Shown here in pieces: positions 42,181 to 50,843 of a stretch of 64,000 nt of DNA; position 1 is the first letter of the stretch; every line of letters begins with the position of its first letter. A program made the position numbers and the translations under genes. The DNA is taken from positions 1,302,001 through 1,366,000 of the forward strand of contig NZ_JAQNDK010000004.1 of assembly GCF_028368935.1 (NCBI RefSeq). Direction: 5' to 3'. This DNA comes from Sorangium aterium. Lineage in GTDB: Bacteria > Myxococcota_A > Polyangia > Polyangiales > Polyangiaceae. The notes beneath the pieces are model-generated. The model was given only the letters and a program-made list of their open reading frames with translations. It was not told where the DNA came from and made no database searches.

Positions 42181-42756
42181 ATGCGTCCCATCGATCGCAA
42201 CGAGGTGCTCGGGATCGGCGAATACGAGGCCATCCGCGAGCGATTCCGGAGCCGCATCATCCAGGAGAAGCGGCCCCGCCGCGTGCGGATCGGAGACCAC
42301 CTGACCGCGGTGTTCGAGAACCGTGACTCGGTGCTCTTCCAGATCCAGGAGATGCTCCGCACCGAGCGCATCACGAGCGAGAGCGGCATCCTCCACGAGA
42401 TCGAGACGTACAACGATCTCATCCCGGGCGCAGGGCAGCTCAGCATGACGCTCTTCGTCGAGATCCCCGATCGAGCGCTGCGCGACCGGATGCTCGTCGA
42501 TCTGGTGGGCCTCGAGGACACGGTGTCGATCGAGGTCGACGGCGTCGCCGCGCGGGCGCTCGGCAAGCGCGACGGGTCGATGGAGGATCGCACGACGGCC
42601 GTGCACTACCTCAAGGCGGATCTCCCGGCCGATGCGCAGGCCGCGATCAAGGCGAGGAAGGCGACGGCATCGATCGTCGTCGGGCACCCGCGCTACGCGG
42701 TGAAGGCGCCGCTCGGGAGGGCGACCCTGGACAAGCTCGCCGAGGACCTGTCCTAG
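42181..42756 (+). CDS. DUF3501 family protein
   Basis: A 191-residue soluble protein beginning MRPIDRNEVLGIGEYEAIR, with VENRD-like FENRDSVLFQIQEMLRTER and a LIPGAGQLSMTLFVEIPD strand, matching the DUF3501 family. Family function is unknown, but its genes commonly follow rubrerythrin and the HdrD-like protein, as here. GGAGAGG precedes the ATG. Ends five bases before the thioesterase gene, so the operon probably continues. Confidence 0.9.
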   Translation: MRPIDRNEVLGIGEYEAIRERFRSRIIQEKRPRRVRIGDHLTAVFENRDSVLFQIQEMLRTERITSESGILHEIETYNDLIPGAGQLSMTLFVEIPDRALRDRMLVDLVGLEDTVSIEVDGVAARALGKRDGSMEDRTTAVHYLKADLPADAQAAIKARKATASIVVGHPRYAVKAPLGRATLDKLAEDLS

Positions 42757-42761
42757 CCGCG

Positions 42762-43205
42762 ATGGTCTCCCTCGAGCGCCCGATCAAGTTCGAAGACGTC
42801 GACGCCGCGAACATCGTCTTCTTCGCGCGCTTCCTCAACTACGCGCACGAGGCGATGGAGCGGTTCTTCGCGCCGCTCGAGGGGGGCTACGCCGGGCTCA
42901 TCCTCGAGCGGCGGATCGGGCTGCCGGCGGTGCGGGTCGAGGCCGACTACGCGGCGCCTGTGCGTTACGGCCAGGCGCTCCGGATCGAGACGTCGGTCGT
43001 CCATATCGGCCGGCGGAGCGCCACGCTCCGGTACCGCATGCACCGCGCCCACGACGGCGTGCTGTCGGCGGAGCTGCGGCACACGGTGGTGACCACCGAC
43101 CTCGTGCAGCTGGTGTCGGTCCCGATGCCGGAGGACGTCCGGGCCCTGCTCAGCGCCCACCTCGAGCTCGAGCAGGCGCCCTCCAGCGCCGGTCGACGGG
43201 CGTGA
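42762..43205 (+). CDS. 4HBT-family acyl-CoA thioesterase
   Basis: A 147-residue single hotdog domain. FEDVDAANIVFFARF carries the active-site Asp of the 4-hydroxybenzoyl-CoA thioesterase type, followed by the AHEAMERFF helix. It would hydrolyse acyl- or aryl-CoA; substrate unknown. It lies five bases after DUF3501 and overlaps the next gene by four bases, suggesting it is part of the same transcription unit. Confidence 0.88.
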   Translation: MVSLERPIKFEDVDAANIVFFARFLNYAHEAMERFFAPLEGGYAGLILERRIGLPAVRVEADYAAPVRYGQALRIETSVVHIGRRSATLRYRMHRAHDGVLSAELRHTVVTTDLVQLVSVPMPEDVRALLSAHLELEQAPSSAGRRA

Positions 43206-43849
43206 GCGCTCGGCCGGCGCGCCCGCGGGCGCGGGCACGCGCGAGGACCGAACCCGAGGCGAAGGCGCGATCGCCGCTGAAGCGGCGCGTCGAGCTGACG
43301 CTCCTCCGCGACAGGGCGCACTACGACGCGCTCGTGATGGGCGCCGTCGCGAACGCGCGCGTGTCCGTGTGGATCGCGACGGCCAACGTGAAGGAGCTGC
43401 GCGTGGAGGCGCCCATCGGATCGAGGGCGCGGGCGCGCGGCCGGTACATGTCGTTCCTCGACCTGCTTGACGCGCTCGCCGCCCGGGGGGTCGAGCTGCG
43501 CCTGCTGCACGCCGGCGTCCCGTCGCGCGCCTTCCGCGCCGAGCTCCGGCGGCGGCCCCGGCCGCCGATCGAGATGCGCCGCTGCCCGCGGGTCCACCTG
43601 AAGATGATCGCCGTCGACGGCGCGCTCCTGTACCTCGGCTCCGCGAACCTCACAGGCGCCGGGCTCGGGGCGAAGGGCGAGGGGCGGCGGAACTTCGAGG
43701 CGGGCGTACTCACGGACGACGACCTCCTGCTCGACGAGATGCAGGCGACGTTCGAGGCGATCTGGACCGGCGCCGAGTGCAAGGGCTGCAGGCTCCGGCC
43801 GCTCTGCCCGGGGCCGCTCGACGAGCTCGACAAAATCCCGTTGCGCTGA
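43202..43849 (+). CDS. Phospholipase D-like single-HKD protein with C-terminal Cys cluster
   Basis: 215 residues with a single HKD motif, VHLKMIAVDGALLYLGSANL, matching HxKx4D...GSxN of PLD-family nucleases and lipases. One motif per chain implies dimerisation to form the active site. The first 30 residues are very basic and may bind nucleic acid. The C-terminus has CKGCRLRPLC, a possible zinc or iron-sulfur site uncommon for PLD proteins. GTG overlaps the thioesterase stop. Confidence 0.8.
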   Translation: MSARPARPRARARARTEPEAKARSPLKRRVELTLLRDRAHYDALVMGAVANARVSVWIATANVKELRVEAPIGSRARARGRYMSFLDLLDALAARGVELRLLHAGVPSRAFRAELRRRPRPPIEMRRCPRVHLKMIAVDGALLYLGSANLTGAGLGAKGEGRRNFEAGVLTDDDLLLDEMQATFEAIWTGAECKGCRLRPLCPGPLDELDKIPLR

Positions 43850-43857
43850 CGGTCCCG

Positions 43858-44574
43858 ATGGCCGATGAGCAGCGCATGAGCACCGCGGGACCGGACCCCT
43901 CCGACCTCGATCGAATCGCCAATGCCGCGCTCGCGCGCGTGGACAGCGGGATGCTGCTCGGGCTCGGCACCGGGCGCGCGTCCGAGGCCTTCATCCGCCG
44001 CCTCGGGGAGCGCGTCCGCCGCGGGCTCCAGATCAAGGGCGTCGCCACGTCGGAGCGCTCGGCGGAGCTCGCCCGCCGCGAGAACATCCCGATGGTGTCG
44101 CTCGAGGAGGTCGAGCGCTTCCACGTCGCCGTCGACGGCGCCGACGAGGTGGCGCCCGACCTCGGCCTCATCAAGGGCCTCGGCGGCGCGCTCCTCCGCG
44201 AGCGCGTGGTCGCCTACGAGGCCGCGGAGTTCATCATCCTCGTCACGCCCGAGAAGCTCGTCGAGAAGCTCGGCTCGCGCGTGCCCATCCCCGTCGAGGT
44301 GGTGCCCTTCGCGAGCACGACGGCCGCGCGGCACCTGACCGCGCTCGGAGGCAAGCCGTCGATCCGCAAGAACGCGGACGGGTACCCCTTCCAGACCGAC
44401 AACCACAACTGGATCCTCGACACCGCGTTCGGCCCGATGGACGCGCCGGCAGCGGTCGACGCGCGCATCCGCAAGATCCCCGGCGTCGTCGACAATGGGC
44501 TGTTCCTCGACATGGCGACGCTCGTGCTGGTGGCGGAGGCGGGCGCCGTCCGCGAGCTGACGCGGCAGCGCTAG
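43858..44574 (+). CDS. rpiA: Ribose-5-phosphate isomerase A
   Basis: 238 residues. GLGTGRASEAFI is the phosphate loop, DGADEVAPDLGLIKG the catalytic region with conserved Asp, and KGLGGALLRE stands in for the usual KGGGGA. It interconverts ribose-5-phosphate and ribulose-5-phosphate in the pentose phosphate pathway. A second in-frame ATG at 43876 is possible. It follows the PLD gene by eight bases. A 10-bp-arm hairpin lies directly after the stop. Confidence 0.93.
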   Translation: MADEQRMSTAGPDPSDLDRIANAALARVDSGMLLGLGTGRASEAFIRRLGERVRRGLQIKGVATSERSAELARRENIPMVSLEEVERFHVAVDGADEVAPDLGLIKGLGGALLRERVVAYEAAEFIILVTPEKLVEKLGSRVPIPVEVVPFASTTAARHLTALGGKPSIRKNADGYPFQTDNHNWILDTAFGPMDAPAAVDARIRKIPGVVDNGLFLDMATLVLVAEAGAVRELTRQR

Positions 44575-44577
44575 CTC

Positions 44578-44615
44578 CGCGTGTCAGGAATCCCATCAGG
44601 GATCGCTGACACGCG
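44578..44615. terminator. Bidirectional hairpin between rpiA and argH
   Basis: CGCGTGTCAG (44578-44587) and CTGACACGCG (44606-44615) form perfect 10-bp arms; an inner TCCC/GGGA stem closes the loop. It sits between convergent genes. Confidence 0.75.
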
Positions 44616-44690
44616 AAGCCGGGGCCCCGGACCTCGGGCGGGCGGCGACGGCGCGGCGCGCGCCCGCCGCGGGAGCTCTGACGGGCGGAG

Positions 44691-45983
44691 CTAGCGGGCG
44701 TGGCGATCGAGCCTGCGGGCCAGATCGTCCAGCGCGAGGTTGCCCGGAGCTCCGAGCGACACGCGCGCGCGGAGGCTCGCCGCGGCGTCCCCGGCCGGCA
44801 GCGCCGCGATCTCGGCCGCGACCTTGCGGTAGGCCTCGCGGAAGGGGACGCCCTCCACGGCGAGCTCGACGGCGCGATCCGTGGCGAAGCACTCCGGCGT
44901 GATCGCGCGGGCCATGCGCTCCCGGTCGAACGCGAGCCCCTCGACGAGCCGGGGCAAGAGGCGCGACGTCGCGAGCGCCTCGTCGAGCCCGCGCATCGTG
45001 GGGCCCTTCGTGAGCTGGAGGTCGCGGTGATAGCCCGACGGGAGCGCCACGATCGACTGCACCTCGGCGAGCGCCCCCTGGACGACGGAGCACGCGGCGC
45101 GCATGAGCTCGACGACGTCGGGGTTGCGCTTCTGCGGCATGATCGACGAGCCGGTCGTGAACGCCTCCGGGAGGCGGATGAACGCGAGCTCGCTCATCGC
45201 GAACAGGCTGAGATCCCACGCGAGCCGCCGGCTCACGGCCATCACCTGCCACGCGGCGGCGAGGATCTGCGCCTCGATGATGCCGCGCGACGTCTGGGAC
45301 GCGAGCGGGTTCAGCGCCACGCCGGCGAACCCGAGCTCGCGCGCGACGCCGACGCGATCGAGCGGGAGGTTCACGCCGAAGCCCGCGGCGCCCCCGAGCG
45401 GGCAGCGATCGACGAGCGCCCGCGTCGCGCGCACCACGTCGATCGCGTCGGTGAGCCCCTCGACGAACGAGGCGGCCCAGTAGCCGACGGACGACGGCAC
45501 CGCCCGCTGCAGGTGCGTGTAGCCGGGCATCGGCGTCTCCGCCTCGCGCCTGGCGAGATCGAGCAGCGCGCGGGCGCCGGCCGTCGCGTTCTCGGCGAGC
45601 TCATCCAGCGCGTCGCGCTCGTAGAGGCGCGTGGCGACGAGCACCTGATCGTTGCGGCTCCGGCCGGTGTGCACCTTCTTGCCCGCGTCGCCGATGCGGG
45701 CGACCAGCGCGGCCTCGATCGCGCTGTGGCCGTCCTCGTCGTCCTCGGTGAGCCGCAGCTCGCCGGCCTCGTTCTGCGCCTCGAGCACCTCGAGCTCGCG
45801 GACGAGCGCGTCCCGCTCCGCCTCGCTGAGCACGCCGATGCGCGCGAGCCCGCGGACGTGCGCGACGGTGGCCCGCAGGTCGTACGCGAGCAGGCGCTGA
45901 TCGAGCTGCCAGTCGTCGCGCGAGGTGTAACGCAGCATTTGGGCGTCGGTCGCGCCCCCTTTGTCCCAGAGTCGTACGCTCAT
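44691..45983 (-). CDS. argH: Argininosuccinate lyase
   Basis: 430 residues. The signature GSSIMPQKRNPD is intact, as are KKVHTGRSRNDQV and GYTHLQRAVP. It cleaves argininosuccinate to arginine and fumarate, the last step of arginine synthesis. Slightly shorter than the usual 455-470 residues. It starts one base after the stop of the preceding unknown gene on the same strand, so they form an operon. No other arg genes are nearby. Confidence 0.95.
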   Translation of the reverse strand: MSVRLWDKGGATDAQMLRYTSRDDWQLDQRLLAYDLRATVAHVRGLARIGVLSEAERDALVRELEVLEAQNEAGELRLTEDDEDGHSAIEAALVARIGDAGKKVHTGRSRNDQVLVATRLYERDALDELAENATAGARALLDLARREAETPMPGYTHLQRAVPSSVGYWAASFVEGLTDAIDVVRATRALVDRCPLGGAAGFGVNLPLDRVGVARELGFAGVALNPLASQTSRGIIEAQILAAAWQVMAVSRRLAWDLSLFAMSELAFIRLPEAFTTGSSIMPQKRNPDVVELMRAACSVVQGALAEVQSIVALPSGYHRDLQLTKGPTMRGLDEALATSRLLPRLVEGLAFDRERMARAITPECFATDRAVELAVEGVPFREAYRKVAAEIAALPAGDAAASLRARVSLGAPGNLALDDLARRLDRHAR

Positions 45984-46949
45984 TCAGCTCCCCAGGCTCT
46001 CGTCCACGAGAGCACGGATCTCGGCAAGCTTCTTGGCCTTGCCCTCGTCCAGCGGTCGCGGCTTCGCCGCGCCGGCCGCGGGCGCGAGCTCTCGCTCGAG
46101 CTCGCGCAGCTCGTCGTCCGCCGTCCGCGCCGGCCGGCGCTTGCCGAGGCCGAGCGCGCGGGCCAGCCAGCTCCTCGACTCGCCGATCGCGAAGTCGTCC
46201 GCGGCGATCCGGTCCGGCGCGGCGCGCAGCATGCGGACGAGCGCGGCGTTGGAGCTGGCCCAGACGGCGGACTCGTCGAAGTGGGCGCGCGGCGTCACGT
46301 CGAGGTGCCGCGCGGCGGTCCGATCGGGCACGTCGTGCAGCCGGCAGTAGACGGCGAGCGCGAGCGCGAGCTCGTCGACCGGCATCTTGGTCGCCGAGTG
46401 CACCTGCACGCCGCCGCAGCCCTTCGCGTACAGGTAAGAGCCGTTCGTCGCGAGGACGCCGAAGCCGAGCAGCACGGCGGCGAGATCCACGGCGGGCTCG
46501 CGGTCCGACGGCACGAGCGCGTCGAAGGCGCCGGCCTCGCTCAGGAACATGTACGCCACGGCGCGCACGAACGCCGTCGTGAGCACCGTGGGGTTGCGGA
46601 GCTCGCCCGCGGAGAGCGCGACCCGGTACCCGCCGTCGCCGCGCGGGGCGACGCGCTCCAGCTTCGACTCCAGCGCCATCCCGCCGCACGCGCCGCTCGA
46701 GCAGCTCACGGTGCTGGCCTGCCCCTCCGGGGTGACCACCGCGAGCTCCACCGGGAGATCCTGGAGCCCGGCGTGCTCCTGGACCCGCACCATCAGGGCG
46801 GCCACCGTCTTCGGCGAGCCGTCGAACGCGTCCGGGAAGAACTCGACCGTCGGCTGCACCAGCCCGCGCACCGGCTCCGCGCCGTGCTGGAGGAGAGCTG
46901 CGGTCGTGCGAAGGATCCAGCGGATCTGCGGTTCGTCCGGGAGGTCCAT
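45984..46949 (-). CDS. Conserved-looking hypothetical protein upstream of argH
   Basis: A 321-residue soluble protein I cannot assign. It has an acidic N-terminus (MDLPDEPQIRWILRTTAALL), a central CSSGACGGMALESKLERV with three cysteines, and a C-terminal charged coiled segment. No signal peptide. It lies directly before argH, spaced by no bases. The start codon is part of a 17-bp palindrome, and TACAGT lies six bases before it, suggesting a leaderless, tightly regulated start. Confidence 0.75.
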   Translation of the reverse strand: MDLPDEPQIRWILRTTAALLQHGAEPVRGLVQPTVEFFPDAFDGSPKTVAALMVRVQEHAGLQDLPVELAVVTPEGQASTVSCSSGACGGMALESKLERVAPRGDGGYRVALSAGELRNPTVLTTAFVRAVAYMFLSEAGAFDALVPSDREPAVDLAAVLLGFGVLATNGSYLYAKGCGGVQVHSATKMPVDELALALAVYCRLHDVPDRTAARHLDVTPRAHFDESAVWASSNAALVRMLRAAPDRIAADDFAIGESRSWLARALGLGKRRPARTADDELRELERELAPAAGAAKPRPLDEGKAKKLAEIRALVDESLGS

Positions 46950-46963
46950 ACAGCTACTGTATG
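46947..46963. promoter_or_regulatory. Palindrome covering the start codon of the argH-linked gene
   Basis: CATACAG-CTA-CTGTATG is a perfect 7+7 inverted repeat. The minus-strand ATG is its last three bases, and the TACAGT -10-like hexamer is its other arm, so a bound repressor would block promoter and start together. Confidence 0.6.
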
Positions 46964-47121
46964 CCAGCGCCGCGCGGCGGTCGCGCGGTAGTTCCCGCGT
47001 AGCTACAGCAGAAGGCGGACCGGGCGGCAACGCCTGGCCCGGGGGGGCGAATTTTGGCGTTTCTTTGTCCATGCCACTTCCTTTTCGACGGCGGTCGGCG
47101 ACCGCGTAAAGTTGTGCCCCC

Positions 47122-48210
47122 ATGACGGAAGAGGCGAAGGACATCTCCGAGAGGAAAGCGGACCACATCGAGCTCTGCGCGACCGGTGATGTCGGGTTTC
47201 GAGCCAAGACCACGCTGCTGGAGCAGGTCGAGCTGATCCACGACGCGTTGCCGGAGCTCTCCCTCGACGCGATCGACACCTCGGTGCTGCTGCTCGGGAA
47301 GCGGCTCCGCGCTCCGCTCCTGATCGCGGCCATGACCGGAGGGACGGAGCGCGCGCACGCGATCAACCGGGAGCTCTCGCAGATCGCCGAGGAGCGCGGG
47401 TACGGCTTCGGGCTCGGGAGCCAGCGGGCGATGCTGAACGGCGACGCCTCCGCGACGTACGAGGTCCGCGCGCACGCTCCGACCACCCTCCTCCTCGGGA
47501 ACATCGGCGCCGTGCAGGCGCGATCGCTGTCGACGGAGGCGGTCGCCGAGCTCGTGGCCCAGGTCGGCGCCGACGCGCTCTGCGTCCACATGAACCCCGC
47601 GATGGAGCTGGTCCAGCCGGGCGGCGACCGGGACTTCGCCGGCGCGCTGGACGCGATGGCCCGGCTCGCGAGCGGCCTCAGCGTACCGGTCATCGCGAAG
47701 GAGACCGGCTGCGGGATCGGCCCGGGAACGGCGTACCGCCTGGTCCGGGCGGGCATCCGCGATCTGGACGTATCCGGGTCCGGAGGCACGTCCTGGGTCG
47801 CCGTCGAGACGGCGCGCGCCGAGGGCGCAGCCCGCTCCCTCGGTGAGGCGCTGCGCGAATGGGGTGTGCCCACGGCCGCCTCGGTGCTCATCGCCCGCGC
47901 TATCCGTCCTCGTTTCAAGACCATCATCGCGACCGGGGGCGTCACGAGCGGCCTTGACATCGCTCGAGCGATTGCCCTCGGCGCGCATGCTGCCGGGATC
48001 GCGCGTCCGGTCCTCCAGGCGTTCGTCTCGGGGGGACGGGACGGAGCGGTGCGGTACCTCGAGACCGTCGAGGCCGAGCTCCGGGCGGTCATGCTGCTCG
48101 TCGGGGCGCGCGACATCGCGTCGCTCCAGAAGTCACCCGTGCTGCTCGGACGGGAGCTGCGCAGGTGGACCAGGTTGCTGAAGCAGATGAAGCAGCTGGA
48201 GAGGGCGTAG
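47122..48210 (+). CDS. fni: Type 2 isopentenyl-diphosphate delta-isomerase
   Basis: A 362-residue FMN-dependent IDI-2. MTGGTERAHAINRELSQIA, then GFGLGSQRAML, and the CVHMNPAMELVQPGGDRDF segment carry FMN and substrate residues; ATGGVTSGLDIARAIALGA is the phosphate-binding region. It converts IPP to DMAPP in isoprenoid synthesis. Type 2 enzymes are typical of mevalonate-pathway bacteria, including myxobacteria. TAAAGT lies nine bases before the ATG and there is no Shine-Dalgarno. Confidence 0.95.
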   Translation: MTEEAKDISERKADHIELCATGDVGFRAKTTLLEQVELIHDALPELSLDAIDTSVLLLGKRLRAPLLIAAMTGGTERAHAINRELSQIAEERGYGFGLGSQRAMLNGDASATYEVRAHAPTTLLLGNIGAVQARSLSTEAVAELVAQVGADALCVHMNPAMELVQPGGDRDFAGALDAMARLASGLSVPVIAKETGCGIGPGTAYRLVRAGIRDLDVSGSGGTSWVAVETARAEGAARSLGEALREWGVPTAASVLIARAIRPRFKTIIATGGVTSGLDIARAIALGAHAAGIARPVLQAFVSGGRDGAVRYLETVEAELRAVMLLVGARDIASLQKSPVLLGRELRRWTRLLKQMKQLERA

Positions 48211-48435
48211 TCGTGGCGGTGGGGGCAACGGGGGCAGGGGGGCCGAGACGGCGGGGTCCGGTCCCCGGGGTAGGGCCGGCGGGGCCGAACCGACGTTGTC
48301 CGCGGGGACGGCGACGCGGCTGCCGGTCGCTGCCCTCGGCGGGGGCGCCGGGCACCCCTCTGGCCCGCGCTCGACGCTTCCGTCCGGTCAGCCCCGCATG
48401 ATACGGTCCGAAGCTCTGGAGAACCCCGGGATAAA

Positions 48436-49281
48436 ATGACGGAGAAAAAAGGGCGTCCGAGCGATCGTCCCCCCGAGGACCTGAAGAAGGAGCGCGATGC
48501 CTTCATTCAGCAGTTCTTCCGCAAGGGGGCGCAGCTGACCGAGGAGCTCCTCCGCGAGAACGAGCGCCTTCGCGACAAGATCTCCGAGCTCGAGTCGGAG
48601 AACGGCAAGCTCCGCGCGCACCTCGCGAGCGACTCGGCCATCCGTGATCTGCTCCGCAAGATCGAGGAGCTCGAGCAGGAGAAGCGCGACCTCGTGACGC
48701 AGTCGGTGCGGATGGTGGCGGCCTCGGACCGCTTCAACAGCCGCTACTCGGAGGCGGAGGGAGAGCTCGCGAACCTCGCGAACCTGTACGTCGCGCTGTC
48801 GCAGCTGCACGCGGCGCGCAACGTGCGCCATGTCCTCCGCAACCTGAAGGAGCTCCTGGCGCAGTTCCTCGGGGCGGGCGCCTTCTCCGTGTACCTGGCG
48901 TCTCCCGATGGTAAAGAGCTCGTCTCGATCGCGAGCGAAGGCGTCGCGGTCGAGGAGATCGTGCGCATGCCGGTGACCGAAGGCGTCGTCGGCCAGGCAT
49001 TCTCGAAGGGGGAAATCTTCTTCGACGAGACCAAGGACGTCTCCAAGGGGAGCATCGAGGATCCCGCTGCAGTGATCCCGCTCGACTTCAACGGGCGCAC
49101 CGTGGGTGTCATCGCGATCTTCAGCACGCTCCCGCAAAAGACGGAGTTCGTGAACGTGGACACCGAGCTCTTCAAGCTCCTCGGGGCCCAGGCCGCCCCC
49201 GCCCTCATCAACGCGCGGCTCTTCACCGACGCCGGCCGGAAGGTGCCTGGCGTCCAGGCATTCCTGGACCTGGAGGACTGA
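48436..49281 (+). CDS. Coiled-coil GAF-domain protein
   Basis: 281 residues. Residues about 10-110 form a long charged coiled coil (EELLRENERLRDKISELESE). Residues about 120-270 form a GAF domain with VTEGVVGQAFSKGEIFFDE. No catalytic output domain, so it probably acts as a scaffold or signal-sensing partner. It lies two bases before a CheY-like receiver gene, a pairing likely to be functional. Confidence 0.85.
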   Translation: MTEKKGRPSDRPPEDLKKERDAFIQQFFRKGAQLTEELLRENERLRDKISELESENGKLRAHLASDSAIRDLLRKIEELEQEKRDLVTQSVRMVAASDRFNSRYSEAEGELANLANLYVALSQLHAARNVRHVLRNLKELLAQFLGAGAFSVYLASPDGKELVSIASEGVAVEEIVRMPVTEGVVGQAFSKGEIFFDETKDVSKGSIEDPAAVIPLDFNGRTVGVIAIFSTLPQKTEFVNVDTELFKLLGAQAAPALINARLFTDAGRKVPGVQAFLDLED

Positions 49282-49283
49282 TC

Positions 49284-49661
49284 ATGGCCGAGTACTCGTG
49301 TCTGATCGTTGAAGACTCGCCCATGATGCGGCAGCTCTTGGTCTTCGCGCTGGCGCGCGTGAAGAACCTCCGCGTCACCGAGGCGGACGATGGCGTCGAC
49401 GGTCTCCGCAAGCTCGCCTCGACCAAGTACGACGTGATCATCACCGACATCAATATGCCGATCATGGACGGGCTCAAGCTCGTCAAGCGCGTGCGCACGG
49501 ATCCGGTCCACAAGGACACCCCGATCATCATCATCACCACCGAGGGGTCTCAGGAGGATCGTCAGCGCGCGCTGCAGCTCGGCGCGAACGCGTACATCAC
49601 GAAGCCCATCCAGGCCCCGCAGGTCATCGCCAAGGTCAAGGAACTCCTCAAGATCGACTGA
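49284..49661 (+). CDS. CheY-like single-domain response regulator
   Basis: A 125-residue receiver: VEDSPMMRQ acidic pocket, phospho-acceptor in IITDINMPIMDG, Thr in IITTEG, Lys in ITKPIQ. The N-terminal Met-Met after the acidic pair and the IITDINMPIMDG segment are typical of chemotaxis-type CheY proteins. There is no output domain. Cotranscribed with the GAF protein two bases upstream. No che cluster is present here. Confidence 0.9.
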   Translation: MAEYSCLIVEDSPMMRQLLVFALARVKNLRVTEADDGVDGLRKLASTKYDVIITDINMPIMDGLKLVKRVRTDPVHKDTPIIIITTEGSQEDRQRALQLGANAYITKPIQAPQVIAKVKELLKID

Positions 49662-49806
49662 GGCGCGCGCCAGCGGCCGAGCGCTGTCGCCCGGTCGCCC
49701 CGCGTTCTGCGGGCGCATCCTCCGATGCCCCGGCGCGCCGGGTGGCGCGGCGGCGTCGCGCGGCCGCAGCCGCGCTGGTCGGTGTCGTGATGATCCGGGC
49801 CCCGCT

Positions 49807-50739
49807 CTACGGCTTCGCGCCGAACTTCAGGAGCACGCGGTTGCGGCCGGTGCGCTTCGCCTCGTAGAGCGCCTCATCGGCCGCCGCGATGAGCTCCATG
49901 CCGTTCTGCACCGAGAGCTCGGGGTGCGCCGCTACGCCGACGCTGATCGTCGTCGGCATGCGAACGCCCTCGTGCTCGAAGACCGACCCCTCGATGAGCA
50001 GGCGCAGCCGCTCGCCGAGGATGCCCGCGTTCTCGAGCCCCACGCCGCGGCACAGGATGCCGAACTCTTCACCGCCGTAGCGCGCGAACACGTCCTCGGT
50101 CCGCACCGTGTGGCTCGCGATCTTGGCGATCCTCGCAAGCACGTAGTCGCCGGCGAGGTGCCCGAAGGTGTCGTTGATCCTCTTGAAATGATCGACGTCG
50201 AACATGAGCAGCGACAGGTGCGCGCCGTGCCGCCGGGCATAGGAGACCTCGGTCTCGAGCCGATCCAGGAAATACTTCTTGTTGAAGGCCTTGGTGAGGG
50301 CGTCGCGCAGCGCGGCGTCGTACATCTGCTGCTGGAACGACTCATCCAGGTGGTCGTGGTAGGTGAACTTGAGGATGGTCGTCGAGCCCAGGCGGATCTT
50401 GTCGCCGTCGTGCAGGGCGAGGCGCGTGACGTGCTCGCCGTTCACCATCGTCCCGTTCGAGCTGTTGAGATCCTCGATCAGCACCTGGCTGTCCATCTGG
50501 AGGAGGCGCGCGTGGCGCCGCGAGATGCCGTCGTCGTTCAGCCGGATGGTCGCCCCGGATGCCCGGCCGATCACGATCTCGGCGCCCTCGACCCGGTACA
50601 TTTCGCCGACGTTCGAGCCAGCGAGCACGATGAGGTAGGCGCGGTCCTTCGGCGAGCGCGCCGGGATCTCCTTGTGGAGCTCCCCAACGTTGGCCACCCG
50701 CGTGGCCTCGAAGTCATCGTCGGGGAGGTAGCTGCCCAT
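49807..50739 (-). CDS. FHA-GGDEF diguanylate cyclase
   Basis: 310 residues. The FHA domain (about 50-125: IVIGRA, GISRRHARL, NSSNGTMVNG) binds phosphothreonine, tying it to Ser/Thr kinase signalling. The GGDEF domain (about 140-305) has the active A-site GGEEF (222-226), with an intact product-inhibition site RTED (213-216) five residues before it. It should synthesise cyclic di-GMP, activated by phospho-partner binding. A 17-bp inverted repeat CTTGAA-N5-TTCAAG (50764-50780) lies 25 bp upstream. Confidence 0.93.
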   Translation of the reverse strand: MGSYLPDDDFEATRVANVGELHKEIPARSPKDRAYLIVLAGSNVGEMYRVEGAEIVIGRASGATIRLNDDGISRRHARLLQMDSQVLIEDLNSSNGTMVNGEHVTRLALHDGDKIRLGSTTILKFTYHDHLDESFQQQMYDAALRDALTKAFNKKYFLDRLETEVSYARRHGAHLSLLMFDVDHFKRINDTFGHLAGDYVLARIAKIASHTVRTEDVFARYGGEEFGILCRGVGLENAGILGERLRLLIEGSVFEHEGVRMPTTISVGVAAHPELSVQNGMELIAAADEALYEAKRTGRNRVLLKFGAKP

Positions 50740-50763
50740 GCTCCCTGAGGATGATCCTAAATC

Positions 50764-50780
50764 CTTGAAATAGGTTCAAG
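50764..50780. promoter_or_regulatory. Inverted repeat upstream of the diguanylate cyclase
   Basis: CTTGAAATAGGTTCAAG: 6-bp arms, 5-bp centre, AT-rich. Overlaps the likely promoter region of the FHA-GGDEF gene. Confidence 0.5.
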
Positions 50781-50843
50781 CGGGAGGGCATGGCACAGGC
50801 GATGTTCCCTGTCGGGTAGGGTGCGTGACGGAGCGTCGCGCGC

